Assembly (NCBI RefSeq): GCF_006716465.1 | Contig: NZ_VFPB01000004.1 | Coordinates: forward strand, 265,526 to 329,525 | Length of the DNA stretch: 64,000 bases | Direction: 5' to 3' | Source of the DNA: Pseudoxanthomonas sp. 3HH-4 | GTDB taxonomy: Bacteria > Pseudomonadota > Gammaproteobacteria > Xanthomonadales > Xanthomonadaceae | Shown: piece after piece, positions 9,074-16,791 of the stretch | How positions within the stretch are numbered: the first letter of the stretch is position 1 | Layout of the letters: every line of letters begins with the position of its first letter | Program-made: the position numbers and the translations under genes | The notes under the pieces: generated by a model | Told to the model about the DNA's origin: nothing | What the model saw: only the letters and a program-made list of their open reading frames with translations | Database searches by the model: none

Positions 9074-9622
9074 ATGAGCCTGCCAGCACTTGAAACACGT
9101 CGATTTCATCTGCGGCCTCTGGTAGAGCAGGACGAGGCGTTGTACGTTTCAATCTATACGAATGAAGCATTGATGCGTTTCGTGGGTGAACCCATGGCGC
9201 ACGAGGATGCAGTCCGTGCATTCAATGCCTTCCTGCATTCCAATCAGCGCGGTGACCTCCAGCGGGCGTGTTGTTGGGTGGTCGACCATGGCGCGGAGGC
9301 GCAGGAAACGGTGGGCCTTCTGGCGGTGATCCCCCACCCCGATGCCGCTGAGATTGGGGTGATGGTTACCGAGGCGTGGCAGGGTCGCAAGGTTGCCCAA
9401 GAGGTCATCGGGTTCCTGTCCGGCTATTTGTTCCAGTACGGGGGCTGGTTGCGCACTTTCAGTCGGCACGTGCGCGAGAACGAAGCTGGCGCGGGCGTGA
9501 TGCGCAGGTTGGGGTTCCGGGAGATGGCGCTTGTTCCCGGGGGTGCGCGCTTTCGAGGATGGGAGATGGTGCGTGATGAATGGAAGGAGCGCCACTCGGT
9601 GGTGCCGCCAGCAATGAAATGA
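9074..9622 (+). CDS. GNAT family N-acetyltransferase (RimJ/RimL type) upstream of the borosin-like genes
   Basis: 182 residues beginning MSLPALETRRFHLRPL, a typical RimJ/RimL opening. The acetyl-CoA loop region is around EAWQGRKVAQEVIGFL, followed by RHVRENEAGAGVMRRLGF, the C-terminal signature of the family. It would transfer an acetyl group to an amino group; the acceptor is unknown. ATG 9074 matches the family start; an earlier TTG at 9026 is possible but adds an unrelated extension. Its stop overlaps an in-frame ATG (ATGA, 9619-9622) of the methyltransferase frame, so it probably shares a transcript with that gene. Codon use appears less GC-rich than in neighbouring genes. A role in maturing the downstream peptide is a guess. 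Confidence 0.85.
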   Translation: MSLPALETRRFHLRPLVEQDEALYVSIYTNEALMRFVGEPMAHEDAVRAFNAFLHSNQRGDLQRACCWVVDHGAEAQETVGLLAVIPHPDAAEIGVMVTEAWQGRKVAQEVIGFLSGYLFQYGGWLRTFSRHVRENEAGAGVMRRLGFREMALVPGGARFRGWEMVRDEWKERHSVVPPAMK

Positions 9623-9639
9623 CGGGGCGGGAAGAAGCG

Positions 9640-10422
9640 ATGACAGGAAGGGGTACGCTCACATGCGTGGGTGTGGGGATGACGTTGGGGGCCCACCTAG
9701 CGCCGCGCGCGCGCAACCATATCGAGCAGGCGGATGTGGTCTTCAGTGCCATGTCGGATCCGATCGTGGAGCTTTGGGTCCAAGGCATGAACCGGGACGT
9801 CAGGAGCCTGCAACCGCTGTATGCCGAGGGCAAGCCGCGGCGCGAGACCTATCGCGAGATGGTGGAATTGATGATGGCGGAGGTCCGTCAAGGGCGCCGG
9901 GTATGCGGGGCCTTCTACGGCCATCCCGGGGTGTTTGCGCAGGTACCGCACAGCGCCGTGATGAAAGCGCGAGAGGAAGGCTACGAGGCTGTCATGGAAG
10001 CCGCTGTTTCTGCCGAGGATTGCCTGTATGCGGATGTTGGCATCGATCCTGGCGCCGTCGGTTGCCAGCATTTCGAGGCAAGCCAGTTCATGTTCTATCA
10101 GCGCAGGGTGGATCCTTCGGCCTACTTGGTGCTCTGGCAGATAGGCGTGGCCGGCGACCTCACGACGGGGCGCCTGTCGACCAATGCGGGAACAAAGCAA
10201 TTGCTGGTGGACCTGCTGCTTGACGACTACCCCCCGGATCATGAGGTCGTCGCCTACGAGGCCGCGACCCTGCCCATTGCGTCGCCCCGGATCGAGCGTT
10301 TGCCGCTCGATCGGCTGCCTACGGCCGTCTTGTCGGCGGCGACCACGCTGGTGATCCCCCCCTCGAGGCCCCTGCGTCGCAACGAGCGCTTGCTAGAGCG
10401 GTTGCGCGACATGGGGCGGTAA
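9640..10422 (+). CDS. Split-borosin alpha-N-methyltransferase (SonM-like, tetrapyrrole methylase fold)
   Basis: 260 residues with the SAM-dependent tetrapyrrole (corrin/porphyrin) methylase fold: an N-terminal TCVGVGM beta-strand/loop and the GHPGVF motif at 94-99. Along its whole length it matches what I recall of SonM of Shewanella oneidensis: QADVVFSAM, YGHPGVFAQV, AEDCLYADVGIDPG, FEASQFMFYQ, DHEVVAYEA and PRIERLPL. The tyrosine and arginine residues known to matter in SonM appear as Tyr61, Arg67 and Tyr71 (Y...RRETY). It would methylate backbone amide nitrogens of a separate precursor, probably the product of the gene at 10566. ATG 9640 has GGAAG at 9630-9634; alternative starts at 9619 (overlapping the GNAT stop) and 9580 add residues absent from SonM. 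Siroheme and cobalamin roles are unlikely, as no such genes are nearby. Confidence 0.9.
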   Translation: MTGRGTLTCVGVGMTLGAHLAPRARNHIEQADVVFSAMSDPIVELWVQGMNRDVRSLQPLYAEGKPRRETYREMVELMMAEVRQGRRVCGAFYGHPGVFAQVPHSAVMKAREEGYEAVMEAAVSAEDCLYADVGIDPGAVGCQHFEASQFMFYQRRVDPSAYLVLWQIGVAGDLTTGRLSTNAGTKQLLVDLLLDDYPPDHEVVAYEAATLPIASPRIERLPLDRLPTAVLSAATTLVIPPSRPLRRNERLLERLRDMGR

Positions 10423-10565
10423 GAGTGCCAGATGAGGCCCCGGGGGTGGTCGTGGCAAGGCCGCTGAAAAGTGGGTATTGTCCTGCGTGGGGGTAGCCTC
10501 GTCCGGCCTGTCGGGCCCGGTGCTGGCTGCGGAAGTGTCGTATTTCATCAATTTGGGGAAACAGC

Positions 10566-10841
10566 GTGTCCAATGCAATCCGCTTTCTGGAATCCATGGG
10601 GGCGTCCGATTCGCTGCGTGCGGCGTCGGACTATGAAGCGGCAGTGAGGGCGCTCGATGTCGAGTCGGCTCAGCGGACCGCACTGCTCGACCGTGATGCA
10701 GCCTCACTTGCGGGGCTATTGCTCGCCCGTCCGACGATGTTTTGCATGATCCTGGCCCCGGACGAGGGCAAGGAGGACGAATTGCCCGACCAGGCCGACG
10801 AGCAGACGGATGGAGACGAGGACCACGGAGAAAAAGAGTAG
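10566..10841 (+). CDS. Borosin-type RiPP precursor peptide (SonA-like)
   Basis: 91 residues from a GTG start, with GGGGA at 10555-10559 and 6-base spacing. Residues ~1-52 predict as a small helical bundle (NAIRFLESMG, SDYEAAVRALDV, QRTALLDRDAASLAGLLL) like the borosin-binding domain of SonA; database searches often label this fold LigA-like. The segment TMFCMILAP (57-65) aligns in position with the SonA core, where backbone N-methylation occurs, so residues ~58-64 are the likely methylated stretch. Unlike SonA, which ends soon after its core, this peptide carries a tail of about 26 mostly Asp/Glu residues. It lies 143 bases after the methyltransferase stop and 49 bases before the next gene. 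No protease or transporter gene is adjacent. Functional assignment depends on family similarity. Confidence 0.85.
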   Translation: MSNAIRFLESMGASDSLRAASDYEAAVRALDVESAQRTALLDRDAASLAGLLLARPTMFCMILAPDEGKEDELPDQADEQTDGDEDHGEKE

Positions 10842-10890
10842 GCTCCGGGAGCGTTTTGCTCCGGCTGCATCGGCTGATCAGGAGAAGGAC

Positions 10891-12708
10891 ATGAGACTCG
10901 GGAAAGGACGTACCTTGTGGGTGGCAGCTGCGCTGGCGTGCGTTCTCGCTGCGCCGGCCCAGGCACAGGTTTCTCCCGGCATCGATGCGCTGATCGAACA
11001 GGCGGAGGCGATCAAGACGTCGCAGCCTGCCAAGTTCTATGATGTGTTGGAACGCCTCGAAAAGCGTGTCGAGGAGGCCACGCCTGAGCAACGCCTCAAG
11101 CTGAGGCTGCTCCGGGCGCATGGTTTCCTGATGAAGGGCAGGGCGGAGCCCGCAATACGCGAACTCCGCCAGATCCAGCAGGAAACCGATGACCCGGAAA
11201 TGCTGTTCTGGACGGGCTCGCTGCTGGTCAATACCTACGCACTGACGCGGAAGTTCGAGCAGGGGCTGACGACGCTAAATGACATCCTTCCACTTGCCAC
11301 CAAGGTGGAGAAGAAGGACGTCCGTCACCGGGGTCTTCTGGTCGCGGGTCTGCTTTACAACCAGGTAGGGGAGTACATGCTCGGCGAGCAGTACGCCAAC
11401 CAGGTCCTGGCAGACGCGCCCGAGGGGCGGAACCAGTGCGCCGCCGGCAACCTGGTTGCCGAAGCGGCGCTAGGACTCAAGAAGGCGCCCTCGGAGGAAA
11501 TGATCTTTCGTACCATCAAGGTCTGCGAAGATCAGAAGGAGCCTATTCTTGGCGGATTGACGCGTACGTACCTGGCACGGAAATGGGTGGAGGACGGCAA
11601 AGTCGATCAGGCGATCGAATTGCTCGAGCGTTACCTCCCCACCGTGACGGCTACGGGCTACCCCTTGGTCATCAGTGAATACCACGCCATGCTGGCCAGC
11701 ATGTATCTGAAGCTGGGCGATATCGGCACGGCGCATGCGCACGCCAACGAAGCGGTGGAGCGAGGGGTGGGCATGACCTCGCTGCCACTTGTGGTGGCAT
11801 ACAAGACACTTTATGAAATCGCCGAGTCGCGTGGCGATTCCAAGGCGGCATTGTCGCGCTACCGGCAGTACGCCGACGCCGACAAGGCATACCTCAACGA
11901 CGTAAAGACGCGCCAGCTCGCTTATCAGATCGTCCGCCAGCAGATCCTCCAGAAGACCCAACAGATCAGCATGCTGGACCAGGAAAACCAGGTCCTGCAG
12001 CTGCAACGCACGGTCGACCAGCAGGCCGCGCAGAACACGCGGCTGATCGTCATCCTGCTGGTGCTGCTGGTCGCCTCCATCGGCTACTGGGCTTTCAAGA
12101 TCAAGCGCGTGCAGCTGTCGCTGAAGAAGATGGCCGAAACCGACGCGCTGACCGGCATCTGCAACCGCCACCACTTCACTCTGCGCGCCGAACGCGCGCT
12201 GGCCGAGTGCGCCCGCAATGGCGAACAGGCCGCGCTGATCATGTTCGACCTCGACCATTTCAAGAACATCAACGACCGTTTCGGCCATGGCACCGGCGAC
12301 TGGGCGCTCAAGGAAGTGGCCGAAGCCAGCAAGGGCTTCTGCCGCCGCATCGACGTACTCGGCCGCCTAGGTGGCGAGGAGTTCGCCATCCTCATGTACG
12401 GTTGCGACCTGCGCGCTGCCGCCCGCGTGGCCGAAGACTGCCGCGTCCGCCTGGCGCAGATCGAGACCCGCGAGACCGGGCATGTTTTCGCCATTACCGG
12501 CAGTTTCGGCGTGACCTCCAGCATGCAGTCCGGCTACAGCCTGGCCAAGCTGCTGTCGCATGCCGACAAACAGCTGTACCGCGCCAAGCACCTGGGCCGC
12601 AACCGCGTCTGCGTGCACGAGAACGAACACGAGAACGTGCGTGCCGCCGGCAGCAACGTGCTGGAACTGCCGCAGCGCGAAGGCCGCACGGAACACCTGG
12701 GCGCCTGA
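10891..12708 (+). CDS. Exported/membrane TPR protein with C-terminal diguanylate cyclase (GGDEF) domain
   Basis: 605 residues. Signal peptide (RLGKGRTLWVAAALACVLAAPAQA), then a periplasmic helical-repeat (TPR-like) region to about residue 340, a coiled coil (QQILQKTQQISMLDQENQVLQLQ), one membrane helix near 385-402 and a cytoplasmic GGDEF domain. The active loop is GGEEF at 494-498, and RRID five residues before it is a product-inhibition I-site, so c-di-GMP synthesis with feedback is expected. ATG 10891 has GGAGAAGG 3 bases upstream; an earlier in-frame ATG (10810) lies inside the precursor gene. The periplasmic half uses clearly fewer GC-ending codons than the GGDEF half, as if the gene were mosaic. 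It could share a transcript with the borosin-like genes. Confidence 0.9.
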   Translation: MRLGKGRTLWVAAALACVLAAPAQAQVSPGIDALIEQAEAIKTSQPAKFYDVLERLEKRVEEATPEQRLKLRLLRAHGFLMKGRAEPAIRELRQIQQETDDPEMLFWTGSLLVNTYALTRKFEQGLTTLNDILPLATKVEKKDVRHRGLLVAGLLYNQVGEYMLGEQYANQVLADAPEGRNQCAAGNLVAEAALGLKKAPSEEMIFRTIKVCEDQKEPILGGLTRTYLARKWVEDGKVDQAIELLERYLPTVTATGYPLVISEYHAMLASMYLKLGDIGTAHAHANEAVERGVGMTSLPLVVAYKTLYEIAESRGDSKAALSRYRQYADADKAYLNDVKTRQLAYQIVRQQILQKTQQISMLDQENQVLQLQRTVDQQAAQNTRLIVILLVLLVASIGYWAFKIKRVQLSLKKMAETDALTGICNRHHFTLRAERALAECARNGEQAALIMFDLDHFKNINDRFGHGTGDWALKEVAEASKGFCRRIDVLGRLGGEEFAILMYGCDLRAAARVAEDCRVRLAQIETRETGHVFAITGSFGVTSSMQSGYSLAKLLSHADKQLYRAKHLGRNRVCVHENEHENVRAAGSNVLELPQREGRTEHLGA

Positions 12709-12732
12709 CGCGGCAGCGCCGCATCGCCTGGC

Positions 12733-13821
12733 TCAGCGCGCGGCGAGGGCTGGCTGCGGTCCTTCGTGGATGGCTAGCTGGTTGCGCCCACTGCTCTTCG
12801 CCCGATAGAGCGCCCGGTCGGCCGTTTCCAGCCAGGCCCGCAAGCCGCCTGCCGCGGCGTCCGCTTTCGCCAGCCCCAGACTCACCGTGTGTCGCAGGTC
12901 CGGCGCGGACTGCACCCGCAAGGCCTCCACGCCAGCCCGGATGCGCTGGGCGACGATCTCCGCCGCCACCAGATCGGTTCCGCGCAGCAGCACGGCGAAC
13001 TCGTCGCCACCCAGCCGGCCCGCGCAATCCTGCCCGCGGATGCTGTGGCGGATCACCTCAGCGGTCGCGCGCAGCACGTCGTCGCCCACTGCATGGCCGT
13101 GACGGTCGTTGATCGCCTTGAAGTGGTCGATGTCGATCATCATCAGCGTGGCCGGTTCGCCCGTCTCGGCGCACTGGTCCTGCAACAGCGTCGCCTGTTC
13201 CTGCCAGTGCCTGCGGCTGTCCAGTCCCGTCAACGTATCGCGTCGGCTCAGTTCGTCCAGCAGGCGGTTCTGCCGCTTCACCTTGCGGACCAGGTGATAG
13301 CTGGCCTGGCTGACCGCGATGGAGTGGATGAGCAGCATCGGCAAGCATGCCAGCATCACCGGCATGCTGGTGGCCGGACGCAGTTCGAATCCCGTCGCCG
13401 CCCCGGCCACCAGCGCTCCCGCCAACATCAACGGCAGCGACCAGTACCAGAGACGATCGATGCCGGTGCTGATCTTGTCGACCGTGGCCAGTGTCACCAG
13501 CAGCACGCTGGGGAGCAGATTGAATGCCATCAGCGGCACCCACATGCCGGCCAGCAAGGAATCGAACAGCAGGTTGCGGATCTCACCCCGAAAAGGCTTG
13601 GGGTGGCGCAGCGACAGCCATAGCGCGAGTTGCGGCCACAGCACTGCGGTGAAGACCAGCCATGCCCACGTGCTCCAGGCGGCATTGTTCTCCAGCAGGA
13701 CAGTCCCCACCGGCAACGCAGCCAGCCCCATCCCCAGCATGCGCAGCCGGTAGATCCGGCGCGGCAATCGCTGGCTCTGGCGCGCCGGATCGGCGCCGGA
13801 AAGCGGTGCGGTGAACGGCAT
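12733..13821 (-). CDS. MASE2-domain diguanylate cyclase
   Basis: 362 residues. The N-terminal ~180 residues form a multi-helix MASE2 membrane sensor (RIYRLRMLGMGLAALPVG opening), followed by a short helix and a GGDEF domain. The catalytic motif is GGDEF, preceded five residues upstream by RGQD, an I-site. It should make c-di-GMP at the inner membrane. ATG 13821 starts just before the MASE2 domain; the frame is open further upstream but unlike protein. It is convergent with the TPR-GGDEF gene 25 bases away, so two cyclases lie tail to tail. Divergent from the DUF998 gene. Confidence 0.9.
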   Translation of the reverse strand: MPFTAPLSGADPARQSQRLPRRIYRLRMLGMGLAALPVGTVLLENNAAWSTWAWLVFTAVLWPQLALWLSLRHPKPFRGEIRNLLFDSLLAGMWVPLMAFNLLPSVLLVTLATVDKISTGIDRLWYWSLPLMLAGALVAGAATGFELRPATSMPVMLACLPMLLIHSIAVSQASYHLVRKVKRQNRLLDELSRRDTLTGLDSRRHWQEQATLLQDQCAETGEPATLMMIDIDHFKAINDRHGHAVGDDVLRATAEVIRHSIRGQDCAGRLGGDEFAVLLRGTDLVAAEIVAQRIRAGVEALRVQSAPDLRHTVSLGLAKADAAAGGLRAWLETADRALYRAKSSGRNQLAIHEGPQPALAAR

Positions 13822-13999
13822 TGGCGCGCGGAGTCCCCTTGCTCGTGACGGCCATTCCCGGTGCGCCGGGGGCAGGCGGAGTGTAGGCCAAACCGTGACG
13901 CTGGGCACGTCACGGAGCTCTGCCAACGTCAGCGGCCCCGGCCGGGAAATCTTGAAGCGGTGTCGGATAATCGGGGGCCTGTTTCCCGTGGGCGCCTCG

Positions 14000-14644
14000 A
14001 TGCCTGATTCCCACTGCCGTCCCGTTTCCCCGGATTTCCGAACACGCGCTCGCGTGGCGGCCCTCGCTGCGATGGCAGGCGCGTCGCTGTTCCTGATGGT
14101 AGGCACCACCTTGCAGTTCGTCCGGACAGATCTTGCGTGGCAGCGGGCTACGATGAGCCAGTACCTGCTCGGTCCCGGCGGATTGCTGCTGCGCGTTGCC
14201 TACTGCGCGCTGGCGATCACCATCGTGGTGTTGGCGATGGGCATCTACCGGCAGTTGTCAGCACATGCGCGCAGTGCGGCACCGCTCCTGCTGCTCTGCA
14301 CAGGCGCGGTCGCGCTGGCAGGCGTGGCGATCGGCGACTCGTGGCTGCCGTCCGTGGCGCCCGATTTCCATCGCTGGTTCCACCACATCTGCGCGATCAC
14401 CGCCTTCCTCTGCGTCACGGGTGGCATGGTGCTGCAGGCGTGGCGGTTCCGGCTTGACCCGGCCTGGCGGTCCCGGTTCCCCCTCGCGGCGGGGTGGTCT
14501 GTCGGCTGCCAGGCCTTGCTATGGCTGCATGCACTGTGGCCACCCGCTGGGCAGGGCTGGGTGCAGAAGCTGCTGATCGCACTGATCGTCACCGCCATGC
14601 TGCTTGCCGGAACATGGCTCTGGCGCGTAGCGCGGGTGCGATGA
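14000..14644 (+). CDS. DUF998 family membrane protein
   Basis: 214 residues, about six predicted membrane helices (GASLFLMVGTTL, LLLRVAYCALAITIVVLAMGI, APLLLLCTGAVALAGVAIG, ICAITAFLCVTGGMVL, LAAGWSVGCQALLWLHAL, KLLIALIVTAMLLAGTW). The pattern GDSWLPSV...FHRWFHHICAI with a conserved His pair is typical of DUF998. Function is unknown in the family. ATG 14000 is chosen because the earlier open frame overlaps the divergent cyclase gene and lacks membrane character. Confidence 0.75.
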   Translation: MPDSHCRPVSPDFRTRARVAALAAMAGASLFLMVGTTLQFVRTDLAWQRATMSQYLLGPGGLLLRVAYCALAITIVVLAMGIYRQLSAHARSAAPLLLLCTGAVALAGVAIGDSWLPSVAPDFHRWFHHICAITAFLCVTGGMVLQAWRFRLDPAWRSRFPLAAGWSVGCQALLWLHALWPPAGQGWVQKLLIALIVTAMLLAGTWLWRVARVR

Positions 14645-14692
14645 CGCAGGCACGGCGCTAAGCTGCGGCTTCCAACCAGGGAGAAGAGCATC

Positions 14693-15037
14693 ATGATCCA
14701 GCGGTTCGACGTGGGCACGCGTTTGTCCGAGATGGCGATCCACAACGGCGTGGTGTACCTCGCCGGCCAGATTGCGGAGGACGCGACGCAGGGTATCGCC
14801 GGACAGACGCAACAGGTGCTCAGCGAGATCGATGCACTGCTGGCGCGCGCGGGCACCGACAAATCGAAGATCCTGCGCGCCGAGATATTCCTGAAGGATC
14901 TGCAGGACTTCGAAGGCATGAACCGCGTCTGGGACAGCTGGGTACCGGAAGGCAACGCGCCCCCGCGTGCGACCGTGCAGGCGCATCTCGCGCGTGCCGG
15001 CTGGCTGATCGAAATCGTGGTCACCGCCGCGGTCTGA
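14693..15037 (+). CDS. RidA family protein
   Basis: 114 residues of the YjgF/YER057c/UK114 (RidA) family, which hydrolyses reactive enamine/imine intermediates; individual subfamilies vary. The conserved Arg of the ligand pocket is in PPRATVQAHLA, and GVVYLAGQIAED and LKDLQDFEGMNRVWDSW are typical. ATG 14693 is preceded by GGGAGAAGAG. The small basic protein gene starts 3 bases after its stop, so the two are probably one transcript. Confidence 0.92.
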   Translation: MIQRFDVGTRLSEMAIHNGVVYLAGQIAEDATQGIAGQTQQVLSEIDALLARAGTDKSKILRAEIFLKDLQDFEGMNRVWDSWVPEGNAPPRATVQAHLARAGWLIEIVVTAAV

Positions 15038-15040
15038 ACA

Positions 15041-15253
15041 ATGGCGGCGCGCAAACCCGGTCCGTGGCGGCGCCCGGCGCCGAAGCGTCGCGAGGGCGGC
15101 CAGAAACTAACGCCCGAACAGGTGCAGGAAGCCAGGGCCCGTGCATTCGCGGCAGGCCGGCGCTATCCGAACCTGGTGGACAACATGTACGTGGCCGCGA
15201 AGGCGAAACGCGAAGGAGCGACGGCGGAAGGGCCGAGTGACGAGGCGGAGTGA
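15041..15253 (+). CDS. Small basic hypothetical protein
   Basis: 70 residues, strongly basic at the N-terminus (MAARKPGPWRRPAPKRREGG), then a helical LTPEQVQEARARAFAAGRRYPNLVDNMYVAAKAKRE. No known domain is recognised. It starts 3 bases after ridA and uses normal codons, which supports a real gene translated by coupling. Nucleic-acid binding is possible from charge only. Confidence 0.6.
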   Translation: MAARKPGPWRRPAPKRREGGQKLTPEQVQEARARAFAAGRRYPNLVDNMYVAAKAKREGATAEGPSDEAE

Positions 15254-15431
15254 GTGCGTTTCCCCGCTTGAGAGCGAGGATGCACATCCGGCTGTAAGCA
15301 TCTGTAATAAAACTGCTTCGAAAAGCTAACCGGACTTCAACAATGCCTCGCGTATCGTGCGCGCACGTTCCGCAGCCGCTGCGGCACGCACTTCCCGGGG
15401 TGCGCGCCGCAGCCCCTGCGGACGACCACAC
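15254..15431. other. Intergenic stretch with a possible gene remnant on the minus strand
   Basis: No complete gene fits. On the minus strand, just past the flavoprotein stop and in another frame, codons read CGRPQGLRRAPREVRAAA and continue to EALLKSG before a stop near 15325. The composition is protein-like, but I see no start codon in that frame outside the flavoprotein gene. The part near 15290-15330 is noticeably AT-richer. Confidence 0.3.
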
Positions 15432-16700
15432 TCAAGCGTTGCGTTGCGCCAGCCAGTCGATCACGCCGCGCGCGGCATGGCGGCCGCTGGCGAAGCATGC
15501 CGTAAGCAGATAGCCACCGGTGGGGGCTTCCCAGTCGAGCATCTCGCCGGCGGCGAACACGCCCGGAAGGGCGCGCAGCATCAGGCGGTCGTCCAGTGCC
15601 GCCAGGGCCACGCCGCCGGCACTGCTGATGGCTTCGGCGATCGGGCGCGGACGCAACAACCGGAACGGGAAACGCTTCAACGTGCGCGCGATCCTGACGG
15701 GATCCGCCAGTGCCGCCTTGTCCAGCACCTCGTACAGCAGTGCCGCGCGCACCCCGCTCACGCCGGCCTCGCGGCGCAGGTGTTCGCTCAGGCTGCGCGA
15801 GCCGCGTGATCTGGCCAGTCGCCGCGCAAGATCCTGTTCGTCGCGGCCGGGAAGCAGGTCAAGCACCAGCGTGGCGTGGCCATCACGTGCGATGGCGCCA
15901 CGCAGCATCGGCGACAGGGCATAGACCAGGCTGCCCTCGATGCCGGTGGTGGTGACCACGCACTCGCCCTGGCGTTGGCGCGCTATGCCATCCGCATCCT
16001 GCCAGTGCGCGATGACCGGCTTGAGGGGCTCGCCGGCGAACCGTGTCGCCAGATGCTCGCTCCACGCGATGTCGAAACCGCAGTTGGAAGGTTGCAGGGG
16101 CGCGATGGCGACATCTTTCGTCCGCAGCGTATCCACCCACGCGCCGTCCGAACCCAGTTCCGGCCAGCTTCCGCCGCCCATCGCCAGTACGGTGGCAGCG
16201 GCAGACACGGTGACCTCGCCGTCGGGCGTCGCAAAGCGCAGGTAGCCGTCGTCGGTCCATCCCGACCACCGGTGATGCACATGGAAACACACGCCCTGTT
16301 CGCGCAGCCGCCGCACCCAGCCGCGCAGCAGCGGGGCCGCCTTGAGGTCGGATGGAAACACGCGGCCCGAGGTGCCGACGAACGTCTCCACGCCCAGCCC
16401 GCGCGCCCAGTCGCGCAGGGCGTCCGCATCGAAGCCGCGCAGCCATGCGGTGACACCCTCCTGTCTGTCGCCATAGCGCGCGACGAAGACATCGAACGGA
16501 TCGGAGTGGGTCAGGTTCATGCCACCCTTGCCGGCGATCAGGAACTTGCGCCCCACCGACCCCTTGGCGTCGTACAGATCCACCCGCAGACCGGCGGCAC
16601 GCAGGGTTTCGGCAGCCATGAGCCCGGTGGGTCCGCCACCGATGACGGCGACGGAGGGTGTGGAGGGCGGGTCATCGGAGCGTGGGGCATGCATCCGCAT
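15432..16700 (-). CDS. HI0933/BaiN-type NAD(P)/FAD-dependent flavoprotein (TIGR03862-like)
   Basis: About 422 residues. The dinucleotide-binding loop is VIGGGPTGLMAAE, followed by GRKFLIAGKGGMNLTHSD, the family's second signature. The C-terminus has GEMLDWEAPTGGYLLTACFASG, the FAD-contact motif. These flavoproteins are widespread and mostly uncharacterised reductases. The start is uncertain by a few codons: ATG 16700 and ATG 16694 are adjacent, with no good ribosome site. A second member of the same superfamily lies at 25495-26676. It is divergent from the serine hydrolase gene. Confidence 0.87.
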   Translation of the reverse strand: MRMHAPRSDDPPSTPSVAVIGGGPTGLMAAETLRAAGLRVDLYDAKGSVGRKFLIAGKGGMNLTHSDPFDVFVARYGDRQEGVTAWLRGFDADALRDWARGLGVETFVGTSGRVFPSDLKAAPLLRGWVRRLREQGVCFHVHHRWSGWTDDGYLRFATPDGEVTVSAAATVLAMGGGSWPELGSDGAWVDTLRTKDVAIAPLQPSNCGFDIAWSEHLATRFAGEPLKPVIAHWQDADGIARQRQGECVVTTTGIEGSLVYALSPMLRGAIARDGHATLVLDLLPGRDEQDLARRLARSRGSRSLSEHLRREAGVSGVRAALLYEVLDKAALADPVRIARTLKRFPFRLLRPRPIAEAISSAGGVALAALDDRLMLRALPGVFAAGEMLDWEAPTGGYLLTACFASGRHAARGVIDWLAQRNA

Positions 16701-16791
16701 AGTATGCCGCGCCGACACGGAGCTTCCGGCAGGCGCATGGCGCGCGCCGCGTGCGGTATCGTCGCGCGGGACTTTGGATACGGGGCATGCG

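Noticed and set aside
9640-10422. Reading the methyltransferase as a siroheme/cobalamin/diphthine enzyme
   Set aside because: The fold is shared, but no tetrapyrrole genes are near and the sequence blocks match the borosin enzyme SonM; a precursor-like gene follows.
10566-10841. Calling the precursor a LigA-type dioxygenase subunit or Nif11-like leader
   Set aside because: There is no partner dioxygenase, and no GG cleavage site. The helical domain next to a SonM-like enzyme is better explained as a borosin-binding domain.
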